Below, one piece after another: positions 16,711-24,388 of a stretch of DNA of 64,000 nucleotides (position 1 is its first letter; each line of letters starts with the position of its first letter). A program made the position numbers and the translations under genes. Origin of the DNA: JAHRVQ01 sp963976815 (GTDB lineage: Bacteria; Pseudomonadota; Gammaproteobacteria; Pseudomonadales; Azotimanducaceae); the NCBI GenBank assembly GCA_963976815.1, contig CAXBLU010000002.1, positions 62,001 through 126,000 of the forward strand, written 5' to 3'. Below the pieces are notes generated by a model. The model was not told the DNA's origin, ran no database searches, and saw only the letters and a list, made by a program, of their open reading frames with translations.

Positions 16711-17628
16711 ATGAAAATCGGTTGGAACGGTACAGGGGTTGTGGGACATGCGTCCCTTGATAGCGTCAAAAAGGATATGCAACGTGCTGAAACTGCAGGT
16801 TATAAAAGCTATTGGTTGGCAGACCACCCGACGGGCGGTTTTGATGCACTGACTGCTCTGGCACTCGGTGGACAAGAAATTGAAAAAATGGAGATTGGTA
16901 CCGCCGTTATTCCCACTTTCCCCCGTAACCCGATGGCCCTGGCTGCCCAGGCTTTGACGGTTGCTCAATCTCTAAAGGTGCCGTTTTGCCTGGGTGTCGG
17001 CTTGTCCCATGAGAGCATGATGAAAGATCTGGGTATCCCCTTCGAAAAGCCGATTCGCCATCTCAGGGAGTATTTGTCGATTCTCGTTCCGCTGTTGGAA
17101 GTCGGGGAGGTGGATTTTGAGGGTGAGCTGTTGTCGTGCCAGGCTAAGATCTTTAAACGTGAAATGCCGAATTGTTCCGTGGTGGTTGCTGCGCTTGGTC
17201 CCCAGGCCTTGAATGTCGCTGGGCGGTATTGCAGTGGCACAACATTGGCGTGGGTCGGGCCGAAAACAATCGAGTCACACATTGCGCCGCGCATTCAAGA
17301 AGCCGCGGCGGCTGCTAACCGGCCTCAGCCCAGAATAATTGCCACCTTGCCTGTGTGTATCACTGGTGACGGCAAAGCGCGACGGGAATCCATTAGCCGA
17401 AATTTTGCCAATTATGGCGAGTTGCCTTCCTATCGAGCGATGTTTGATCGGGAGGGTGCTGCTGGACCCGGAGATGTGGCGCTAGTCGGTACATCAAGTG
17501 AAGTAAAGGAAAGGTTGGAAGCTTTGGCCGCTGCGGGGGTAACGGATTTTGGTGCCACTGTTTACGCGGAAAACCCTGAAGAGAAAGCCGCAACCCAGTC
17601 ATTTCTAGCGGAAGTGACTCTCGCTTAA
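16711..17628 (+). CDS. LLM class flavin-dependent oxidoreductase
   Basis: A second luciferase-like monooxygenase, 305 residues from the ATG at 16711, which has a GAGG ribosome site; the longer frame from 16642 has no good signal. Motifs: Y-W-L-A-D-H-P, E-I-G-T-A-V-I-P-T-F-P-R-N-P, F-C-L-G-V-G-L-S-H and the C-terminal G-T-S-S-E-V-K-E-R-L. It resembles the TIGR03564/F420-type group more than the alkanesulfonate enzymes. It is not closely similar to the gene at 13426. It starts divergently from the LOV kinase (112 bp between starts), so a common regulatory region is possible. Its stop overlaps the convergent 2OG oxygenase by 4 bp. Confidence 0.88.
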   Translation: MKIGWNGTGVVGHASLDSVKKDMQRAETAGYKSYWLADHPTGGFDALTALALGGQEIEKMEIGTAVIPTFPRNPMALAAQALTVAQSLKVPFCLGVGLSHESMMKDLGIPFEKPIRHLREYLSILVPLLEVGEVDFEGELLSCQAKIFKREMPNCSVVVAALGPQALNVAGRYCSGTTLAWVGPKTIESHIAPRIQEAAAAANRPQPRIIATLPVCITGDGKARRESISRNFANYGELPSYRAMFDREGAAGPGDVALVGTSSEVKERLEALAAAGVTDFGATVYAENPEEKAATQSFLAEVTLA

Positions 17629-18581
17629 CTAATCCGGTAGCGATCAATTTGAATGTCCTCTTCACCCAGGTCTGCAAAGTTATCCGCTACCCGGGCGCGG
17701 ATGTATTCCCGCCAGGTAAATGAGCTGTAGTGGGCGTTTCCAACCAGGCTGCTGAGGGGTTCAATCACAGCATCAAATCGAGGTTGGAAAAAGAAAGGTG
17801 TGCTGTATCGTCCCTGGTGGGTCATGGGAATGACACGATGTACTGCAGCTCGATAGATGTCGTTGGTCTGTACCTGTAAGGCGTCACCGAGGTTGACGAC
17901 AATGGTGCCGGGTTGTGGTGGAACATCAATCCATCCATCGGATTTTGAAAGCGCCTGTAGACCGCCGGTTTCATCCTGCACCAACAGCGTAACGGTACCG
18001 GGATCCGTGTGGTGATGGAGTGCCATATTCCCAAGGGCGTTGACCTGGGCTTTTTCGGCTTCCGAAAGGGGGTCGGTGGTTGGGTAGTAGTTTAAACGCA
18101 TTGAACTTGTGTGTTGCTCGCCGTAGTCTTTTTCCACCTGTTCCGGGGGAAGTCCCAGGCTCTGGTACACCAATCTGGTGGTATCCGCGGCAAGTCTTGT
18201 GCAGGCCTTAAAATAGTCTGACATTGCGGTTTTAAATAGCGGTAACCCTTCAGGCCACTGGGACTTAATGTTGGTGTTTTTTGATCGATAGCCGCCGGCT
18301 TTAAAGTCGAACACCTCTTTTAGGTCGCGTTTTTGTTTGGTCAACTCCCTGTCAAAATATCCAAGGGGATTTCCCTGGGTTCTCTGTACCGCAAGTTTTT
18401 CTGGTCGTGAAAGTGCAAAAAATGACTCGGTCGCTTGCCACATCTTATCAATCTGACTTGCCAGGCCATGGTTGCTCAGCAAGAAAAACCCATGGTCTCG
18501 GCAAGCTTGATCCAGGGCTCTAAGTTCAGAGGCGTCGCTTTTTTGCAGTTGAACCAGGTCGAGTGTGGGTACTGGGCTCAT
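17625..18581 (-). CDS. 2-oxoglutarate/Fe(II) oxygenase, isopenicillin N synthase-like
   Basis: A 318-residue DIOX_N plus 2OG-FeII_Oxy protein. The iron triad is visible as H-H-T-D (H and D) and the distal His in A-A-V-H-R-V-I, with the 2OG-binding R-Y-S motif 10 residues later (G-R-Y-S-T-P-F-F). The N-terminal part has C-R-D-H-G-F-F-L-L-S-N-H-G, typical of the IPNS/GA-oxidase group. The substrate is unknown. It lies 20 bp downstream of an SDR gene on the same strand and is probably cotranscribed with it, as oxidation and then alcohol or ketone handling would require. Confidence 0.9.
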   Translation of the reverse strand: MSPVPTLDLVQLQKSDASELRALDQACRDHGFFLLSNHGLASQIDKMWQATESFFALSRPEKLAVQRTQGNPLGYFDRELTKQKRDLKEVFDFKAGGYRSKNTNIKSQWPEGLPLFKTAMSDYFKACTRLAADTTRLVYQSLGLPPEQVEKDYGEQHTSSMRLNYYPTTDPLSEAEKAQVNALGNMALHHHTDPGTVTLLVQDETGGLQALSKSDGWIDVPPQPGTIVVNLGDALQVQTNDIYRAAVHRVIPMTHQGRYSTPFFFQPRFDAVIEPLSSLVGNAHYSSFTWREYIRARVADNFADLGEEDIQIDRYRIS

Positions 18582-18601
18582 TGGATATTCCTCTGGATCT
18601 T

Positions 18602-19330
18602 TTAGCGTTTGCCTGGCGGATGGATGATCCAGGCAGGTTTATCTTCACTTACCTTGGCCCAGGTGGCGCCACTTTCTTCCGTGAAGAATAACTTGATGAC
18701 CTCATCTGCAATAGCGCCAGGTGTCATAAACCCGGAGCTGTCACTGCGTTGGGCATGGGGGATAATTGCGGTGTCGATGCCCCCAGGACAAAGGGCGTTT
18801 ATTCGTAAATCCAATTGCTTGAGTTCCCGTTTTAAGGAGCGAACCAGACCAGTCACGGCGTGTTTGCTCATGGAGTAGAGTGGGTCAACGTCATAGGGCA
18901 CAATCCCCGCGAGGGAGCAGGTCACGACAATACTGCCTCCGGGTTTCAGCTTCGGTAATAGATAATGTAATCCCAATACCACGCCATCAATGTTGACGCC
19001 GACCATTCGACGGTAGTGGGGTAGTGAGAGTTTGGCAAAGGCATAGTCTTCAAGGGGCGCTTCCGGAGGTGCGCTTTGTATACCGGCATTTAGGTGCAAG
19101 TGATCAATGCTGGCGGGCTCCAGAGAATTGCCGAAGGCATGCCAATCTGCTTCCTTGCTGACATCCAACTGCTTTGATCTAACGGCGTTTCCGAGTTGTG
19201 AGAGGCCGGTTTTACTGACGTCTAGGGCTGTAACAACGGCACCCTGGCGAGCGGTTTCCCTGGCAGTAGCAGCTCCAACACCCGAGCCCGCTCCAGTGAT
19301 GATCACATGCTTGCCCGTTAACTCACCCAT
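18602..19330 (-). CDS. SDR family oxidoreductase
   Basis: A classical short-chain dehydrogenase. It has the Rossmann motif T-G-A-G-S-G-V-G, the L-N-A-G-I motif, an active-site Ser-Tyr-Lys (C-S-L-A and Y-S-M-S-K), and the downstream C-P-G-G-I-D-T. Asp after beta-2 (T-A-L-D-V-S) suggests NAD(H) preference. The ATG at 19330 has a GGGG-rich ribosome site and gives the usual short N-terminus; an alternative ATG lies at 19366. It precedes the 2OG oxygenase gene in a probable two-gene operon. Confidence 0.9.
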   Translation of the reverse strand: MGELTGKHVIITGAGSGVGAATARETARQGAVVTALDVSKTGLSQLGNAVRSKQLDVSKEADWHAFGNSLEPASIDHLHLNAGIQSAPPEAPLEDYAFAKLSLPHYRRMVGVNIDGVVLGLHYLLPKLKPGGSIVVTCSLAGIVPYDVDPLYSMSKHAVTGLVRSLKRELKQLDLRINALCPGGIDTAIIPHAQRSDSSGFMTPGAIADEVIKLFFTEESGATWAKVSEDKPAWIIHPPGKR

Positions 19331-19432
19331 CCCCAACCCCTTTTTGTTTTGCCACGAGTGTGTCATCCCATCGCCAGCTTTGTACAGTCCGCAGTGATAT
19401 GCTCTGCTTTTTGATCGAGGGATTCACAAAAG

Positions 19433-20119
19433 ATGAAATTATATACTGGTGATCTAAGCCCCTATTCGGCAAAAGTGCGAATGCAAATTTACGCCATGGG
19501 CTTAACGGATATTGAGTTTGAGTTACCCGTTAGTTTTTATATGGGCAAGCTGGCAGAAGTGTCACCAATCGGGCGTATCCCGGTCCTTGAAACCGATGAA
19601 GGCATTATTCCTGAGTCTGAGGTAATTGCTGAATATCTCGATGATCTCTATCCAGACAAAGCGTTACTCGGCTCAACGCCAAAGAACCGGGCTGACGTCA
19701 GGTTGGTTTCACGGATTGGTGATATTTATCTGATGAACAATATTTTTATGGCCCTGCCTCAGGTGCCCCGCGAAACCAGGAATGAAGCCATTAGAGATTT
19801 GTTAATGAGGCAGGTGACCCGTGGTGTCGGTGCCCTTGATAAGCATCTCGGAAACGGTGATTTTGCCGTCGGCAACGAGTTGACGCGAGCGGACTGTTCT
19901 TTGGTACCTGCGCTTTGGATGTGTGAAAAAACAGTGCCCAGGTTTGATGTGGAAAACCCCATCGTTGGTACCGTAAAAGTTGCAGCCTATTGGGAAAAGA
20001 TCCAAACGAATCCCCATGCTGCCAAAGTCATCGAAGAGATGAATCGGGGACTTCAGCAACGGATGGACGGAACAGAAAAGAAGCGGATCGAAGCCGCGTT
20101 GGCCGCACTAAAGCGCTAG
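19433..20119 (+). CDS. Glutathione S-transferase family protein
   Basis: The N-terminal thioredoxin-like domain begins K-L-Y-T-G-D-L-S-P-Y-S-A-K-V-R and has the cis-proline region G-R-I-P-V-L-E-T-D and the glutathione-contacting E-S-E-V-I-A-E-Y-L. An all-helical C-terminal domain follows (N-G-D-F-A-V-G-N-E-L-T-R-A-D-C-S-L). The Ser after D-L (S-P-Y-S) may be catalytic, as in zeta/theta-like or SspA-like proteins. It is divergent from the SDR/2OG pair. The substrate is not predictable. Confidence 0.88.
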   Translation: MKLYTGDLSPYSAKVRMQIYAMGLTDIEFELPVSFYMGKLAEVSPIGRIPVLETDEGIIPESEVIAEYLDDLYPDKALLGSTPKNRADVRLVSRIGDIYLMNNIFMALPQVPRETRNEAIRDLLMRQVTRGVGALDKHLGNGDFAVGNELTRADCSLVPALWMCEKTVPRFDVENPIVGTVKVAAYWEKIQTNPHAAKVIEEMNRGLQQRMDGTEKKRIEAALAALKR

Positions 20120-20126
20120 CTGTCGC

Positions 20127-20537
20127 TTAACTAGTTTCACTTTTGGTGAGGCTGAATTTTCCTGTGCCAAGGGCGGCGACCATTAGAAGACCCGCCATGA
20201 TGCCCAGATTCTTAAAGAAGTTCTGGGTTTCGTGGTTTCGTTCCATGCCTTCGCTGTAGTCCCAGAAATTGTGCATGGCAATGCTAATCACAAGGGTGAG
20301 TCCGGCCAGGAGAAAAGCGGCGATCTTGCCGTTGAAGCCGACAATAATTGCGGCGCCACAACCCAGTTGGATGATGATGGTAATCACGAGTAGTACCGGT
20401 ACAAAAGGTACATTGTGTTCAGTCATGTAGTTGACAGTGCCTTCCCAGCCGGTAATTTTGCTGATGCCTGGGAGGATAAAGTAGATGCCGATTAAAAATC
20501 GCCCGGCTAACAAGCAAGCGTTCTCGAGATATGTCAT
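20127..20537 (-). CDS. DoxX family membrane protein
   Basis: A 136-residue protein with four hydrophobic helices and the DoxX entry motif (L-L-A-G-R-F-L-I-G-I-Y-F-I-L-P-G-I-S-K), followed by V-P-F-V-P-V-L-L. DoxX/YphA-type proteins are small inner-membrane proteins linked to redox or thiosulfate metabolism, but most members lack assigned functions. An AAAGGGGA ribosome site precedes the ATG. It is convergent with the GST gene. Confidence 0.87.
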   Translation of the reverse strand: MTYLENACLLAGRFLIGIYFILPGISKITGWEGTVNYMTEHNVPFVPVLLVITIIIQLGCGAAIIVGFNGKIAAFLLAGLTLVISIAMHNFWDYSEGMERNHETQNFFKNLGIMAGLLMVAALGTGKFSLTKSETS

Positions 20538-20579
20538 GGGGATCCCCTTTAGTTTTTTTGATCATACGGTGAATATTTG

Positions 20580-20912
20580 ATGAAGTCCTGCCTCCAATGT
20601 GGGATGGAAATCCTGGCGCCTCACTGTCCTAAGTGTGATGGCATTATTGCGGACCAATCCGACGGATCTACCATTCAGTTCGATATTGCCCACCAGCGTG
20701 AAACTGTGCGGGAGGCACTGCTAAAGCTGGATCAAAATCTTAAACTGGCAAAAGCCGGTCTGCCTCGTTATGCACGTGTGATTGTGGGTACGGGAAAAAT
20801 TCGCGGGGAAGCGCTGGCATGGCTGCTCGACGCAGAATTCCGAGGTGACGTGCTGCGAGTTGAAGCTCTTGAATCGAACCGCGGACAGATTCTGGTACAG
20901 CTAAAACCCTAA
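20580..20912 (+). CDS. Small zinc-ribbon protein with degenerate Smr-like domain
   Basis: The first 25 residues contain two CxxC knuckles (C-L-Q-C and C-P-K-C) and form a likely zinc ribbon. Residues 30-110 look like a small MutS-related (Smr) domain: F-D-I-A-H-Q-R-E-T-V-R-E-A-L at the position of the usual DLHG helix, then R-V-I-V-G-T-G-K-I-R in place of the H-G-x-G loop, then a final Q-I-L-V-Q-L strand. The usual catalytic-type DLHG and HGKG motifs are altered, so nuclease activity is doubtful. The start is the ATG right after an in-frame TTG. The last codons run into a CCCTAAA array. Confidence 0.6.
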   Translation: MKSCLQCGMEILAPHCPKCDGIIADQSDGSTIQFDIAHQRETVREALLKLDQNLKLAKAGLPRYARVIVGTGKIRGEALAWLLDAEFRGDVLRVEALESNRGQILVQLKP

Positions 20913-20934
20913 ACCCTAAACCCTAAACCCTAAA
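20907..20934. repeat. Four perfect CCCTAAA heptamers
   Basis: Four tandem copies of CCCTAAA begin inside the last codon of the zinc-ribbon/Smr-like gene; the first copy supplies its TAA stop. Because 7 is not a multiple of 3 and the stop is in copy one, changes in copy number would not alter the protein. The unit equals the plant-type telomere repeat, which is surely coincidental here. Confidence 0.95.
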
Positions 20935-21077
20935 CATAAGTCCTTCCTGTCTTGTTCACCCCTGCTGGAAGTTCTTAGCTGCTCACACTTTCCCGTAAAA
21001 CCATATATATGAAACCGTCTATATAAAACTCCTTATGTTAAAAAAGGGTTTCTTGGTGTAAAACAAGACGAAGGAAA

Positions 21078-21671
21078 ATGAGGTGGGCAGTTATGGAACT
21101 GGTGGGCGCGTTTTCAGATAGGGACAAGGCGCGAGCCTTTGCCGAACAATTTTTCGGACGGTTGTTAGTGGACCCCAGACCCGAGACCGGCCACCTTCCC
21201 TTTGCTGCACTTGTGAGTGTGGAGACAGATCAGGCAGCCTCGTTTATTGAGGCTGCAGACGCCGGAGCGTTTATCTGCGTTCGCCGCTTTATCAAACCCA
21301 GGCTAACGACTCAAGCTGATGGTGAATTCTTGTTGCCGGGCAAGATTGCCGTTTTCCCGATGGTAAAGCGTTCGGACTTAAGTCACGAGCAGGCTGATGG
21401 ATACTGGCGAGATATGCACGGGCCGCTGGCGCTTCGAGTACATGAAGCCATGACCTTCTACACCCAGTTGAGCATCGTGCATGTGATTCACGGACCCCGG
21501 TGGGACGGCATAGCCCAGTGTGGTTTTGATGACATTGATGATCTGAGGTTGAGGTTTTATGGTTCTCCAGCCGGACAGAAGGAAGTGGAGATTGACGTCA
21601 GAAAGTTTGCCGACCCCAAACGCTCGCCGCGAAGATTGATCTGCGATGAGTATCTCTTTTCTTCGGATTGA
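21078..21671 (+). CDS. EthD domain-containing protein
   Basis: The C-terminal half is an EthD-type dimeric ferredoxin-like domain: F-P-M-V-K-R-S-D-L-S-H-E-Q-A-D-G-Y-W-R-D-M-H-G-P-L followed by Y-T-Q-L-S-I and later D-D-L-R-L-R-F-Y-G. The N-terminal 95 residues may be a divergent second copy of the same fold. EthD proteins are small oxygenases or accessory proteins for ring or ether catabolism. The ATG at 21078 is very close to its AAGGA; an ATG at 21093 after GAGG is an alternative start. It stands alone between the repeat spacer and the MATE gene. Confidence 0.8.
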   Translation: MRWAVMELVGAFSDRDKARAFAEQFFGRLLVDPRPETGHLPFAALVSVETDQAASFIEAADAGAFICVRRFIKPRLTTQADGEFLLPGKIAVFPMVKRSDLSHEQADGYWRDMHGPLALRVHEAMTFYTQLSIVHVIHGPRWDGIAQCGFDDIDDLRLRFYGSPAGQKEVEIDVRKFADPKRSPRRLICDEYLFSSD

Positions 21672-21936
21672 TGTTTTAGTTGAATCTGTCAGATCAATTC
21701 CGATTCTCCTGTGTTGCAGTTATGAGCTGACTGACGGCGATTGTTAGCGCCAGTTTCAAAATTGTTCAGACTCAGTGGTTTGATGGGAATGTGACAAAGC
21801 ATGATGCCACCTTTCAATCATTGATGGTTTAAAGCCATGCGCAAAAGCTACAACTGCGAATCTTTTGATTGAATAATTGACTCCAGATGGTTTTCTATCC
21901 ACTATTAAGGTGTATATACACTTATAGTGATCATCG

Positions 21937-23298
21937 TTGAATATTGATTCTCGAACAAAACAACTGTTAGAAGCTAAGCCCCTGCCGTTATTGATGCGTA
22001 TGGCGACACCCAACATGCTGGCTTTTTTCATCCAAGCCAGCGTTAGTATGGCGGAGGTCTGGTACATCGGAAAGTTAGGAACACTTTCACTGGCGTCAAT
22101 TGCGCTCGTGTTTCCGTTGCTGATGCTGATGCAGATGATGTCCGGCGGTGCCCTGGGGGGAGCCGTGACTGCGTCGATTGCAAGAGCGTTAGGGGGAGGA
22201 AATCGCAACAGAGCAGAACAGTTAGTCTGGCATGGGCTTATTATTGCAGTTCTGGGGGCATTCACATTTCTTGTGCTATTTGCGGTATTGGGGGAGCTTT
22301 TTTTGATCTTCCTGGGTGGTGAAGGGGGCATTCTTCAAAGAGCGCTCGACTATTGTTGGATACTGTTTCCCGGTGCTGCTTTGATTTGGATCATGAATAT
22401 CAGCAGTTCGGTTTACCGTGGTATGGGGAATATGCAGTTCCCAGCTTCGATGATGATTCTAAGTGCGGTGATTCAGGTGCCATTATCAGGAGCACTAATA
22501 CTGGGCTGGTGGGATGTTCCACAACTAGGGATCAAAGGGGCGGCAATATCAACGGTGATTGTGTCTGGTCTGATTGCCGCAATTTTAGTCGTTCGGCTCA
22601 TAACCGGAAAAGAGACACTCAAACTACATCCTGGGTCTTTTCACCTACAGCCAGACTTGTTTCGGGATATATTTAGGGTTGCGTTACCGGCGTCACTCTC
22701 TCCGATTGTGACCGTGTTAACAATTATGAGTTTGACCGGTATTGTGGCTCGCTTTGGACCTGCTGCACTGGCGGGCTATGGGATTGGTTCCCGGCTTGAG
22801 TTTCTGATGATCCCGTTGGTTTTTGGAATTGGTGCTGCGATGACTTCGATGGTTGGTGTCAATATTGGTGCTGGACAATGGCAACGTGCGGAACAAATCG
22901 GTTGGCTTGGAGGCTGCGCCGCAGGATTTTTGGCGGGTCTTGTGGGCGTGACCCTTTCGATCTTCCCGGAACTCTGGGTTGGTCTATTTGCCGATGATCC
23001 TATGACGGGTCTTGCGGCGACCCAGTATCTGCAAATAGTGGGGTTATGTTTTGTATTTCAGGGTATGGGGTTGTCTTTGTACTTTGCGTCCCAGGGGGCC
23101 GGTAATGTGACCTGGCCCGTTATTGGAACATTGCTTCGATTTGTCGTAGCCGTGGGTGGAGCTTTCATTGCAGTTAACTACTATCAGGCGGAGCTTAAAA
23201 CTGTCTATTACTATGCAGCCGCCGGTATGTTTTTGTTTGGTGGTATCACCGTGGCGTCACTCGGCCTGGGTGCCTGGCGGCCCGCAGCCAAACGTTAA
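21937..23298 (+). CDS. MATE family efflux transporter
   Basis: Twelve hydrophobic helices in two halves, with the MatE hallmark at the start (L-L-M-R-M-A-T-P-N-M-L-A-F-F-I-Q) and a matching P-A-S-L-S-P-I at the start of the second half (around residue 250). Family members export cationic drugs and metabolites using Na+ or H+. The start is probably TTG at 21937: in-frame stops lie just upstream, and the encoded residues match the usual MATE N-terminus (R-T-K-Q-L-L-E-A-K-P). The first ATG would be 21991. No clear ribosome site is visible. Confidence 0.9.
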   Translation: MNIDSRTKQLLEAKPLPLLMRMATPNMLAFFIQASVSMAEVWYIGKLGTLSLASIALVFPLLMLMQMMSGGALGGAVTASIARALGGGNRNRAEQLVWHGLIIAVLGAFTFLVLFAVLGELFLIFLGGEGGILQRALDYCWILFPGAALIWIMNISSSVYRGMGNMQFPASMMILSAVIQVPLSGALILGWWDVPQLGIKGAAISTVIVSGLIAAILVVRLITGKETLKLHPGSFHLQPDLFRDIFRVALPASLSPIVTVLTIMSLTGIVARFGPAALAGYGIGSRLEFLMIPLVFGIGAAMTSMVGVNIGAGQWQRAEQIGWLGGCAAGFLAGLVGVTLSIFPELWVGLFADDPMTGLAATQYLQIVGLCFVFQGMGLSLYFASQGAGNVTWPVIGTLLRFVVAVGGAFIAVNYYQAELKTVYYYAAAGMFLFGGITVASLGLGAWRPAAKR

Positions 23299-23314
23299 GC
23301 GCGATCGATTTTGC

Positions 23315-23701
23315 CTAAGCACCATCGAGTATGGTTTGAATCTGTTTGAGTGCACCATTCATGCTGTCTTCAATAAATGGTTCGAAGGCAGCTGGGCTTA
23401 CTTCCGTTTGCCACTGCATTTCACAACCACCCGCTGTAGCTAATATCTTGATGCTGGCCAGATGCTGTTCCAACGGTGCCGGCGACTCAATGCAAGAGTA
23501 CTGCATGGTCATGTCCTGATTGTTGTGAGCCAGTATCTTTTCCTTAATTGAGCCTGCGCCAGGTAGGGTCAAGCTGCGAACTTCACCGTCGAATTCACAG
23601 TCTGTGACCCCCGGTACCCAATCAACTCTATCTGGGGTACCGACAATCTCCCACAGTTGTTGTGGGGTGCAAGAGAACTGTGTGATTTTGTTAATGGGCA
23701 T
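23315..23701 (-). CDS. SRPBCC (START-like) family protein
   Basis: A 128-residue polyketide-cyclase/START-like protein: an N-terminal strand and helix (I-N-K-I-T-Q-F-S-C-T-P-Q-Q-L-W-E-I-V-G), the W-V-P-G-V-T-D-C-E-F-D-G strand pair, an E-M-Q-W-Q-T-E-V strand, and a long C-terminal helix. It resembles the 'polyketide cyclase/dehydrase' type seen in many environmental bacteria with no known ligand. The ATG at 23701 has a good AGGAG site; the frame is open 16 codons further upstream without signal support. Confidence 0.82.
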   Translation of the reverse strand: MPINKITQFSCTPQQLWEIVGTPDRVDWVPGVTDCEFDGEVRSLTLPGAGSIKEKILAHNNQDMTMQYSCIESPAPLEQHLASIKILATAGGCEMQWQTEVSPAAFEPFIEDSMNGALKQIQTILDGA

Positions 23702-23981
23702 AGGGGCTCCTGTTGAGTGAAAGGTACGGGATATATCCGAGCTACACAATCTTGTCGAGGGGTTTAGTATCGCGCCGCCCTATCTCCCCCATTGAAGGCT
23801 TTGCATGCCGGAAAAGCGATACGATCCTAAAGGGCTTGAGTCCATTGAATTGGCGAATTTGACCAATTCTTTCCTCGTACAGGTTTTGTAAGTGATTGAT
23901 TTTAAAGGTATTGATCTATGGCATCGAAATTGCTCGTTCATAAAGCAATAGTGAACCTGACAAACCAGTTGGAGTAAGACG

Positions 23982-24380
23982 ATGGAAGATAAAACTCGAG
24001 AACATATGATTGATGGCAGTATTTGGTTGCGAGGACTGCATATGTTGCTGTTTACCGTGGCCTATAACGTTGTCGAGGCCATGATGGGGCTCACCGCAAT
24101 ATTTCAATTCTTCTGTGCCCTGATTACGGGGAGGGTGAATGAACCACTTCTGCAATTTGCTAAGAATGGTTCGATCTATATTCAGGAAGTAATGGAATTT
24201 CTGACCTTCAATTCTGAGATCCGACCATTCCCTTTAACGCCCTGGCCCGATGAGGCTCATACGGGTGAGGAGTGGCTTGGGGAAGCATCGGATGAAACTC
24301 TGGATGAGGAGATTGAAAAAGACATGGGCAGTTCCAGTAGTGAGCTGGAGGTTGATAGCGAAGACAAAGGCGATAAGTAA
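23982..24380 (+). CDS. DUF4389 family membrane protein
   Basis: Two hydrophobic segments (around residues 15-45) precede a conserved block N-E-P-L-L-Q-F-A-K-N-G, Y-I-Q-E-V-M-E-F-L-T-F-N-S-E and P-F-P-L-T-P-W-P. This matches the gammaproteobacterial DUF4389 pattern, which ends in the PFPF..WP motif. The C-terminal 35 residues are strongly acidic (E/D/S-rich). The function is unknown, probably an inner-membrane protein. It is convergent with the GPH transporter, 8 bp apart. Confidence 0.83.
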   Translation: MEDKTREHMIDGSIWLRGLHMLLFTVAYNVVEAMMGLTAIFQFFCALITGRVNEPLLQFAKNGSIYIQEVMEFLTFNSEIRPFPLTPWPDEAHTGEEWLGEASDETLDEEIEKDMGSSSSELEVDSEDKGDK

Positions 24381-24388
24381 TTTCAGCT

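Noticed and set aside
20907..20934. CCCTAAA array as a telomere or linear replicon end
   Set aside because: Only four copies, internal to a gene-dense chromosome-like region; bacterial linear ends do not use this repeat.
21756..22331. 191-residue frame on the minus strand
   Set aside because: Antisense to the MATE gene start; proline/serine-rich shadow translation.
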